Assembly (NCBI GenBank): GCA_026075535.2
Contig: AP026538.1
Span: 10,602,001 to 10,666,000, forward strand
Direction of reading: 5' to 3'
Source of the DNA: Tricholoma matsutake
Taxonomy: Eukaryota > Basidiomycota > Agaricomycetes > Agaricales > Tricholomataceae
Length of the DNA: 64,000 nucleotides
Shown in pieces: positions 30,840-40,045 of this stretch. Within the stretch, counting starts at the first letter, position 1, and every line of letters begins with the position of its first letter. A model generated the notes under the pieces. The model was not told the DNA's origin and searched no databases. It saw only the letters and a program-made list of their open reading frames with translations. Made by a program: the position numbers and the translations under genes.

Positions 30840-32620
30840 TCCCCAAAAATGTGTTGCTTGTGGGGGTTATACAAGGACTAGATAAGCCAGTGGTGGACCA
30901 GATCAATCCCTATCTTAAATTGTTGGTGGACAACCTCCTTGAGTTCTGGAACCCAGCCATTTTTTCTCTCAAACACACAAGTGTTGGTCTGGAAGATTCT
31001 TCAAGGCAATGCTTGTGCCACTTGTGGCAGATATGCTTGCAGCCCATCAAGTTATTGGCATACCCAGCTCTGTCACTTCCCACTCCTTTTGCACTTTCTG
31101 CAATCTTGACTATGATGACATTGACATAACAAATAAAGCTGAATAGCCAACCAAAAAGATTGATGAAACTCACTACTTTGCTGCGCTGGGGAAAGAAGCC
31201 ATGAGTGAAAAGGACAAAAAACAAATTTTTGATGCATTTGGTCTGCAATGGTCCCTGCTTCTTGACCTTCCTTACTGGGACCCAGTTCATTACACTGTCA
31301 TTGACTCTATGCATGCACTTGACCTTGCCTTTCTCAAACACACTGTTGCCTGCTTTTTCAAATTGACCTCAAGGTTCCTGGTGGAGATGGTTCCATTACG
31401 AAACTGCTGGCAGTTCAAGACAAGCTTGTTGAGAAGGATAACACCTTCAATGACTGTCTGAAGATAATACAGCAAAATGAAGATGAAATGATATTTAAAC
31501 TTCTTGCCTTTCATCGCAAGATCTTGTATACCATCTGCATCAAGAACAACATTCTGGGAGATGGACACAGTTGTGTCGTTGGTATAAGGTGGGTCTTGGC
31601 TAGGAATATATATCATTGGGTAAGCTCCTTCCTTCTTCTTTGATTCATGAGCTAAGATGGACACTGGCATTCATTCAGCATCAGAAGACTGATGACTCAG
31701 GTGTGCTAGCATTTTTATGCAATCCTGACAAATCCCCAATGCCTGGTCCAGATCTTGATTTGGGGCTTCCTGAAGCTCCAAGCTCTATGAATGAAGATGC
31801 CAAAGTGGAGGAATTTATCATGGAAGAGACTGAACAACCTCCTTATCAAGATGGAATTAATCCCAAGGTAGTCATGCACATAATCCAATGTCTCACTAGC
31901 AGTATTCCAGAAGACAAAGATAAGGCATGGAAGCAAGGCATTGCAGCAATATTTGCATACCTCTGCAACATCCTGTCAATTGATCATAGTGCAATCACAA
32001 TGAAACATAGAAAGGGAAAGCAAAGACTGTTTGACTTGGTGCATTAAACCCATTGAACTGAGCCTTCAAATACATACTGATCAGGAAGCAAAGATTCTTG
32101 AAGATGAAACCTGCCTTGACATACTTTCATTGTCCCAACAAGTTCCTTGAACAAGTGGTTCTAGGAAGACATGTTATAGAAGCAGTTTGGGCAGACATGG
32201 AGCACACTGAACTCCCATCTTGGATTACACATACCTCATAATTGGGGAACAGCTGAAAGAGGCAAGCTTAGTGTGGACCAATGGCATGTCATTTGCCCCA
32301 TCCATTTGGCACACTAATTTGACTATGAGGTAATAAGAATGGCTGGAAGAAGGCACTGCTCCTTAATTTCATGGATCTTGTCAGTGCAGTTAGGCTTGCA
32401 AACATGCATGTTATGTCACAGAAGCACATACTTGCCTACAACAAATTTATTTTCTGCTATGTGGATGGTGTGAAAACTCTTTATCTTGACAAAAAAATCA
32501 AACCTATTCATCATGCTGCCCTTCATATTGGTGATATCCTGGAACTCTTCAGCCCAGTCCATTCACACAGTGCCCCATTTTTTGAATGTTATATCAAATT
32601 TCTTCATTGAATAAACACCA
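30840..32620 (+). pseudogene. Tnp2/CACTA-type transposase (decayed)
   Basis: Broken plus-strand coding remnants in changing frames. Recognisable blocks in order are: LLVGVIQGLDKP with INPYLKLLVDNLLEFWNP (30850-30960); a Cys-rich phrase CTFCNLDYDDIDI (31090-31130); LLLDLPYWDPVHYTVIDSMH followed by ALDLAFLKH (31255-31340); and MDLVSAVRLANMHVM, with KIKPIHHAALHIGDILELF next to SPVHSH (32371-32590). These match the layout of basidiomycete Tnp2-like transposases, including the region equivalent to DUF4218. The order is kept but there are at least four frameshifts or stops. No CACTA terminal repeats could be placed. Confidence 0.7.
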
Positions 32621-33300
32621 ACTCCAAGATAGGTTAGTGTCTTACAACACACCCTTGTAAACAGGATGGCTGAGCTGGAATCAACAATGATGAACACATC
32701 TGCATGAAACTCAATGCTGTGGGTAATTCTTGCTGATGACAAAATTATGCAGTGTACAGTCTTGGAAGTGGTGACATCCATGGAATCTATTGAAAAGGAA
32801 GATGTTTGAGGTTTCTGCCTAGCAAGCCTTTTGGATCCAAATCTATCGGAGGTGATTGTCAAATCCAAGATGAAGCCTTTTCAATTCGACACTAATCCCA
32901 TTTAGCCTTCACATGCTTGAAAGTCATGGAATCAGCCTTGAAGTATTCAGGAATGAGCTTTTCTGTGATGTGCTTGAAGACCATGGCTTTGCTCTCTCCA
33001 CTTGAGTTCTATGTAGATGGAAATATAAGTTATGATTCTGAAAGAAAGAATTACTTGTTACCTTGCTCTTGCCCTTGCCCACAACAACTTTCCTGTTCTT
33101 GGGCTCTTCAACAAGACCAATAAGGCACCAGGTTAGTGCAAGATTATCTGCACTCCATGGAATAGGCAGAAGAGCCTTGTCTTTGGGCAGAGGACTTGGC
33201 ATGTTACAAATGAGGGTAGGATCAAAGGAGCAGGTTGGGGTGTGAGCACCAAAGACAGAAAGAAAAGCTCACTAGGTAGTGAAGAGCTGTAAACAAAAGA
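32621..33300. other. Unassigned, next to the transposase remnant
   Basis: ORFs of about 100 codons on the minus strand (32868-32563, 33202-32924) have no motif I recognise. The stretch may be the rest of the Tnp2-type element. No RNA gene seen. Confidence 0.4.
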
Positions 33301-34022
33301 CCTAGTAGTAATTAGGGTTGTTTACAGTAGCATTTTCAGGCCATTTTCAGGCCATTTTTGGCTTATTTTTAATTTCATTTTTAATCTAATTTTTCAAGAA
33401 TGGACTTCAGAATGAGACAAAAATGAACCGAAAAATGACTCATTTTTGAAAAATCAAACCCTTCCCTTGCTTTTGCAAAAATGACCATTTTTACTTTCAT
33501 TTTCACTTTCCATTTTTATCATTCTTACAAACTCCACTCTGACACCTAATCCTTTGCAGTTACTACCACCATCAACAACAACACCCCCTCTCTCACACCT
33601 CTACCACCACCACAAATCCATCACCACCCACTGTTGTCACACTCCCATGCCCACTACCACGCCTGCAAGAGCCATGAGTGGCCACAAACAATCCATTTAA
33701 GACACAATGCGAGCCCAAACAATGGCAACACATTGTTTGGCCTCTAGGGTGGGCTTTTTTTGTTCATTTCTTCTTTTGATAAGCTAACCAACTGTACATT
33801 TTCATTTTTAGAATTTATACTACTGGTAATGACAGGTGTTGACGTGGCACAACCCATGGCCACACCCACCCATGTTAACCCTTTTCCCCATCCAAATGGG
33901 ATGTGAAGGGTCAATTAGGCTTAGAAGAACAGGGAGGGGCACCAAGAGACCTGTTGAGGAGTCAGGTAAGCACCAGTCAACCCCCCTCTTGGTGCCACAT
34001 CACTGATACACAATGCCCACTC
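33301..34022. other. Non-coding, low complexity; diverged copy of the 161-bp repeat
   Basis: T-rich runs of ATTTTTAA type (33330-33540), CACCAC-rich DNA (33560-33660) and, at about 33690-33840, a diverged relative of the repeat at 35230-35710 with its own hairpin (CCAAACAATG and CATTGTTTGG) and the phrase TACTGGTAATGA. No gene. Confidence 0.55.
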
Positions 34023-34665
34023 TGTCAGAACTTTCCAGATGCGGTTGTAACTGGTCTGTGATTAGATTCGATTGTAACACTGATTAAAACCAATCAAATT
34101 ATCATAATCACTGTGCCTGGTTGCAACCTGAGTTGTAACCAAGTGAGTGTGACCACAACCAGGGCAACTGCATACTAGAGTTCACATAGAATCAAGAACA
34201 AGAGAAAGTTGATCATATAAACTTATTAGAGAGAACTTGCAACCAAGATTCTAAAATAACTTTCCTACTGTCAAATTTTGGACAGCTTTGTATTGTATTT
34301 GGAGGTAGACACCTTATTGCCTAATGTATTGACCTCATGCTTTACATATTTATAAGTGAATATGGTGTAGTGGTTTTAATGTAGTGTAGTGTAAGTAAGT
34401 ACAAATTTGATAATACATGGTTGGGTGTCCAATTCATGATAATGGCATTCTCTAGTTTCACTAATAGGCAATTCAGAATATCAGTAAACAAATAACAATA
34501 CAACACAAATATTCTTTTTGTTCCACAATCAAGCCGATTTTAACCAGATGCCAGCTGTGGTTGCAACAAGAACTCATTGATTATTTGTGATTGTGATTTC
34601 ATTTCTGATTGGACTGCCCACAACTGGTAACAACCAGTCAAAACATATTTTAGAAAGTTCCGACA
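34023..34665. mobile_element. MITE-like element with TGTC ends
   Basis: Terminal inverted repeats TGTCAGAACTTTCCA at the left and TGTCGGAACTTTCTA (read inward) at the right, 13 of 15 positions matching. The interior is non-coding with GGTTGTAAC/GGTTGCAAC words. A clear target duplication was not found, so the class stays open. Confidence 0.55.
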
Positions 34666-34706
34666 TCCCAATGTGAAAGATCAACCCAGCACCTGCTCCG
34701 AGCTCT

Positions 34707-35040
34707 TTACACTGCCCCATGTATTCCTGGTAGTCCCTGCTTCAGCCATTGTCCACCAAATGGTTTATTCCTGGCAGTTTCTCTTCCAGTAGGATTCCTG
34801 GTGGATTCCTGGTATAATCCTGGTAAATTGAGCTCTTCCTGGTACCATTCCAGGAATTCCCCAGGACTTGGACTAAGAGGAATCCAGGAGGACAGACCAG
34901 GAATCCAGTAGGAATGAACCAGGAGTCCTTACTATTACTACTAAGTAATAAAATAAATGACACAAGACAGAATTGAACCCTAGGCATTAGACAACAACAT
35001 TTCAGCACAGCCAATATAACCACTACACCACATAGACTTA
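34707..35040 (-). repeat. tRNA-derived SINE-like repeat
   Basis: On the minus strand it begins with a tRNA-like head: TGGTGTAGTGGTTA as a pol III A box and GGGTTCAATTCTG as a B box about 45 nt downstream. The body is full of TCCTGG and CCAGGA words (ATTCCTGGT type) and ends in GGGGCAGTGTAA. The body and end resemble 36491-36854, which lies in the other orientation. Confidence 0.68.
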
Positions 35041-35229
35041 CAAAGTGTGTCCACTAACTGCTCTCGGTACCATTGGGGCAGCTGTGCATGACAAAGCACA
35101 CAGCCACATCATCAACATTGCCAGCTCATCAACCATCACCACCACTCTTGACAATGCCGCCTCCTCCTCCTCTCTGTTCTACCACCACCACCACTGGCTG
35201 CCACCATTCCCATGCCCACTCTACCATCA

Positions 35230-35710
35230 CCACCACCTTCAAATGAGCTGACTGGACAGAACGCAGGCCCAAACAATGCAACCTGCTGCTTTGTTTGGGC
35301 CCTACATAAGTTTTTTTTCATTTGCTTTTTGTTTTTATAAACTAACTAATCTGTTTCTTTAGTTTTCTAGGTTATAATCTACTGGTAATGATGCCACCAC
35401 CCGCAAACGGGCCAACTGCATGGAATGTGGGCCCAAATGATGCAGATTGCATCGCTTGGGCCCTATGTAAGTTTTTTTTTGTTTGCTTTTTGTTTTTATA
35501 AACTAACTAACCTGTTTCTTTAGTTTTCTAGGTTATAATCTACTGGTAACAACACCACCACCCGCAAATGAGCCGACTGCATGGAATGTGGGCCCAAATG
35601 ATGCAGACTGCATCCCTTGGGCCCTACATAAGTTTTTTTTTGTTTGCTTTTTGTTTTTATAAACTAACTAACTTGTTTCTTTTGTTTTATAGGTTCTACT
35701 CTACTGGTAA
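35230..35710. repeat. 161-bp tandem repeat, about three units
   Basis: CCCTAC/TATGTAAG recurs at 35300, 35461 and 35622, an exact 161-bp period. Each unit has a hairpin based on GGGCCCAA...TTGGGCCC and then a T-rich stretch with ACTAACTAAC and TTTCTAGG (TTATAGG in the last) before TACTGGTAA. In unit 2 the order GTAAGT (35467), CTAAC and TAG (35531) looks like a 65-bp intron. Confidence 0.9.
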
Positions 35711-35754
35711 TGATGGCCAGACATGAGACAACCCAACACACCCACCCCACACCT

Positions 35755-37310
35755 GTGAGCCTCTGCTCGTAGGGTGGATTGTGAGTGTGCAGTCGACGAC
35801 AACAATGATGCCACCACCTACCAGCACCAGAACCCCCAGAACGCAAAGCATGGCCACCAACCACAACAGACGACAACAACAGGGCCAATGACACACCACC
35901 CCCCTCCAGCCCCATGAGCCACTGCTCGTGGGGTGGATTGCAGGTGGAATGGCAATGACGGCCACCACCATAGCAGCACCCCAATCTGCCGCTGCGAGCA
36001 ACTGCTCGTGGGGCAGAAACAGGGAACCATTGGGATGGGGACAATGGGGAGATGGGGACAGGGACAGGGATGGGGATGAGGACGGGGAGCGGGACCCATG
36101 CACCCACACCATGATGAGACACCACCAGGCTGCCCCCTCCCCCGCATTTTGCATGGGGACAGTTTTTTTTCATTTTTTTTCATTCATATTAATGCCCTCC
36201 CCCATGCCCGCATTTTACAATGGCAAGGGGATTTTCTTTATTTATTCATAATTGTTGCCCTCCCCTCACATCAAACGCGAGGGGATTTAGTTTTATCTGT
36301 AAATATTTTTAGGGCTCTCCCTTGCACGAGGTGCATGGGAGGGCTTTTTTTATGTAGTTAATTGTATTGTATCCCTTGCATTAGATGCGAGGGATGTAGT
36401 TGATTAAAATTATTTGATATTAATAGTGACTTTGAGAGAGTTTGAGTTTGAGTTTGAGTCATAAATAAACTTTATATGGATAACAAATAATTCTCCTGTG
36501 GCTCAACTGGTTGAGCACACTTGTCTGATTTGTCATGTGATTCCTCATCATGAGGTCTTGAGTTCAATTCCTGCTTTGCACAAATCTGTTTTGTGGGCAC
36601 ATTGTGAAATTTCTGAAGTTGAGGCACTTGAACTCATAAGATATCAAATTGACTTTCCATTATGGTTGGATGTTTGGTAACATACCAGGAATCCTGGTAA
36701 GTCCCACTGGATTCCTGGTGAGTCCTACTGGATTCCTGGAGGATTCCTGGTGAGTCCTGGTGAGTCCTGGTGAGTCCTACTGGATTCCTGGAGAATTCTT
36801 GGTCTTCCTGGTAGGATTGCCAGGATTCCTCCAGGACTATGTGGGGCAGTGTAAGGTTCAGCCTGCTCCCAGCCCTACGAGCAACTGCTCATAGGGTGGA
36901 TCATGGGTGCTACCAGCTGACAATGACCCAAAGGCACACCACCCATCCCAGCCTCATGAGCAACTGCTCATGGGGTGAATCACAGGCGGGATGACAACAA
37001 CACCCGGGGATGCCAGAACCAGCAACAATGGTGACAGACAACACACCACCCACCCCCAGCCTCACAAGCAACTGTTTGTGGGGTGAATTGCAGGTGGAGC
37101 AGAGACAATGATGCTGAACAGTGCCCAAGACAAGGGACATGGAACCCAGGGAGATGGCCCCCCAGCACCCATCCCCCACCACAGTGAGCACTCACTTGCG
37201 GGGTGGACTGGGTGATATCAGCCATGCCTCCCCCTCCCCCACAATGATGATGAATAGTGTGGCACCCACCACCATGCCTACAAGCCACTGCTCATAGGGT
37301 GGGTTGGGGG
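35755..37310. repeat. Cluster of co-varying dyad repeats
   Basis: About eight copies of a short dyad followed by a GGGTGGATTG-like tail, near 35755, 35915, 35994, 36878, 36954, 37063, 37183 and 37281. Stems include GCGAGCA/TGCTCGT, CATGAGCA/TGCTCATG and CACAAGCA/TGTTTGTG around a 2-nt loop. The DNA between them is CACCAC- and GGGGA-rich and non-coding; ORFs on either strand there are low complexity. Confidence 0.75.
36491..36854 (+). repeat. tRNA-derived SINE-like repeat
   Basis: The head (36491-36590) has a D-arm-like GGCTCAACTGGTTGAGC (stem GCTC/GAGC), a possible long variable arm CCTCATCATGAGG as in Leu/Ser tRNAs, and a B-box-like GAGTTCAATTCC. The acceptor and T stems do not pair, so it is not a working tRNA gene. 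The body (36686-36830) is made of GGATTCCTGGTGAGTCC-type units and the end reads GGGGCAGTGTAA. Confidence 0.7.
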
Positions 37311-37919
37311 TGCAGATCAATGATGAGGTCACAAGGTGGGGAAGAACAGGAGATGACAGCTCCCATGTGTGTGCACACCCACTGTCTCACTTTATAGACA
37401 GGCAGCATTTCTTTTTCACATACCTGTATAATAAAATATATTTTTATTTCTTGAGTATTAGCTTCAATGAGTGACTGAACAAATAAATTTCTCTTTAATA
37501 AGTTGTAAAGGCCTGAAAAACATGCTAATAATGGGTCACTACATGTTTTGTTGATGAATTTACCATAATAATTTCATGAAGTCCTTTGAGGGGGAGTTTG
37601 AATATGCCAAGTGCTGCCAGAGGTAGGTAAAATGCATTTTTGCTTCATTTTCAAGATGTTTGCATTTCAGAGTGTTCATGGTAGCCATTTTTCATGTCAT
37701 TTTTGACATAATTATTGTTTGTTTACTGTCAAATCATCAAAAATGAGTGAAAAATGAAGGTGAAAATGAGCCAAAAATGGCTACTATGAACAATCCTATT
37801 ATAGGAAATGCATTCAGCTTTGAGTGACCTCGACTTTGACATGCATCCAACTACAAGCAGGAATTTGTGGATATTACATTGTGCAGCAGCAGCAGTACAC
37901 AGCCATACCTTCATTTTTG
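37311..37919. other. Non-coding spacer before family E
   Basis: AT-rich DNA and words such as AAAATGA. No gene or repeat boundary recognised. Confidence 0.5.
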
Positions 37920-38335
37920 GTACATGTGGTGTATCCATGGCAGCAGAGCCCACAGTGCAGTCCATAGCAGAGTCCAGAGCCAGAGCCTGGCAACTTCCTT
38001 AGTGACCATGTGATCTAGTAGACAGAGATGCACATGTGTAGCTAGAGAATCATCCTTGCCTGTCCATTCCCACAACTCATGTCTAGTAGTAGATGCTGTA
38101 GCCATGGCAGTAGCGCACATAGCAGAGTCCATAGCAGAGCCATGCAGAGTCCGGCATTCCCCTTAGTGGTCACGTGACATTGTAGATAGAGACGCATGTG
38201 TGCAGATAGGAATTCATCTTTGCTTGTCTGCATCCCTTCCGACTCGTGTCTAGTAGTAGACGTGAGCCCTGTCTGAACCGTCTCGTCTAGTAGTAGACAA
38301 GACCCTGAGAGACCGCACAACTCCATCTGGTGACA
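37920..38335 (+). repeat. 5' LTR of element E (5'-truncated)
   Basis: Ends in TGACA at 38331-38335 like the central LTR, but lacks the TGTCATGGACATG start. It holds two diverged modules in a row, each starting CCATGGCAGNAG and ending near TCTAGTAGTAGA (about 37935-38095 and 38102-38250). The first matches the LTR at 54274, the second the LTR at 44977. Confidence 0.85.
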
Positions 38336-38496
38336 ACTGGGAATTCAAACTCGATGCACACAGCTGACCACTTTCATTTCCACAATTCACTCCTTCTCGT
38401 CTCAGTTATCTCAGTTACCATCCTTTTCAGCTCAATGTTGCCCTCTGATTACCTGCCCACATTTGTTATTGTCTACATCCATAACACCAAATCGCG

Positions 38497-40045
38497 TCCC
38501 TGCAACATGCACCCATCTATGCACCTCGTGTTGTGCATCCTGCTCCACCTCGTGGTGAGCCTTGCATCTGCAACACTGGCGAAACCTGTACAACACAACC
38601 CTAAAGGCAGATTTCTGCCTGCCACTTCAATGACTGCACCGAGTGAAGCACCATCCCTAACTGCCTCATACATATTCCCATCGTTACCCAACCTTGCAAC
38701 CAGCCCAACTCCCACCTTCGAGTATATACTACCACCCATACCCCCATCTACACCTCAGCTCTCTACAACCCCAACCCCACCTGATGACGACGACTTCATG
38801 CCCGAGAATGTCAAACCATTCTGGGGCGATGATGAACATCCAGAGGAGAGCCCTCAGGACTTCCTAAAAGCAATGCAATGCTGGGACCTCAACAAAACCA
38901 ACACCACAGACACACAGAAGCTGGAGAACTTTGGGCTCAACCTGAAATCAAACGCCGCAGCAGAACAATGGTTCAACAACCTACCTACCACTGACATCAA
39001 CACCTGGGACCACCTCATCAGTGCATTCAAGAGGAAGTGGCTGAGCAAAGCACCCACCGTGAAGACCATCGAGGAGAAGCAGGCAGTGCTAGAGCAAACC
39101 ACGATTAGCGAAGAAGAGGTGGGGAAACGAGTGGTGACAAACAGAGTAGAAGAACTCGTGCACGTTATATGGGCTGACAAGATAGAGCATCTTGCAGCCG
39201 CAATCCCAGACGCCAACGGTTTGTTGGTCAACTCCATTTGCAGATCAATGCCAAAGGTCCTACAGAAGGTAATGGGATCAGGGCACACCACCTGGGCATC
39301 ATTCTGCAATGCTGTACATGCAGCTACAGTCACCCAGATCGCCGAGGCAAAAGAGGAAGAGAAGGAAGCATGGGAGTTACGAGAGCAGGTAAAGAAGTTA
39401 CAGGAACTATGCGAGACGTCTGCACGAGATGTCATGAATGCACTCCAACAGCTCACCCTCAACGCACCACCCCCCATTCCCCGATTCCTAATGCTCCGAA
39501 CACAACCACCCAGCACCCCAAACTATTCCCCTGCACCAACGCTCAACGCGAACAACCAGCCCCCATGCACCACCTACCAAACACCAAACCAACCAACATA
39601 CCAGCAGAACAGAACCCCTGCCGAGCGCATGAACGATGTCATGAGGCTCGCACTCCCCATCCACCCAAACACCCCAGCTGGCTGGCCTTTGTACGAGGCC
39701 CAGATCACGAAGTGGCACACCAAACACGCTGGACAGCAAGTGAGTGAGACACATCCGTACCCACTCTTGCCCAGAACCACACCTGTTGTATCAGGAGAGT
39801 GCTGGAGGTGTGGCTTGCCAGGACACATGGGCCCCAGCTGCAACAGCTCCACGCCAGTCCCAAGATCTGAAAGTCACTGGAGATCCATCGCTGCATCTAT
39901 CAAATGCAGCTGCCCACCAAACATAACAAGAAATGTCAACCTCATCAACGAGATCAGTCCATGGGCATCAAGGGAAGAGTACAACCAGAAAGTGATCACC
40001 AACTACTTAGCAAGTCAGGGAAAAGGACCAGGGTCGTCAGCATAG
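38497..40045 (+). CDS. Element E gag, readable
   Basis: The open frame extends upstream to 38330, but copy F starts at a place aligned with about 38580, so the real start is uncertain; 38497 and 38629 are in-frame ATGs. The protein has a Pro/Ser/Thr-rich N-terminus (KGRFLPATSMTAPSE), a capsid-like region (VKPFWGDDEHPEESPQDFLK, AEQWFNNLP, WLSKAPTVKTIEEKQ), a helical segment (AKEEEKEAWELREQVKKLQE), a Pro/Asn-rich linker and a CCHC knuckle CWRCGLPGHMGPSC. No stop up to 40045. Hydrophobic residues at the extreme upstream end of the frame look like a signal peptide but are not conserved in F, so I do not count them. Pol lies in the -1 frame. Confidence 0.85.
40018..40024 (+). promoter_or_regulatory. 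Possible -1 frameshift site GGGAAAA
   Basis: In the gag frame it reads G GGA AAA, the X XXY YYZ pattern of slippery heptamers, seven codons before the gag stop at 40043. Pol is in the -1 frame and already open here (from about 39904). Copy F reads GGCAAAA at this place, so conservation is not shown. Confidence 0.4.

Noticed and set aside
35664..36251. ORFs of 100-170 codons on both strands
   Set aside because: Rich in His, Gly and Trp, overlapping one another and built from CACCAC and GGGGA tracts with the dyad repeat.
36491..36590. A working tRNA gene
   Set aside because: The D arm and B box are fine, but acceptor and T stems do not pair and the body that follows is a repeat.
38330..38580. 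Signal peptide at the N-terminus of element E gag
   Set aside because: Hydrophobic text lies upstream of the start conserved in F and is not conserved there; likely leader sequence that happens to be open.
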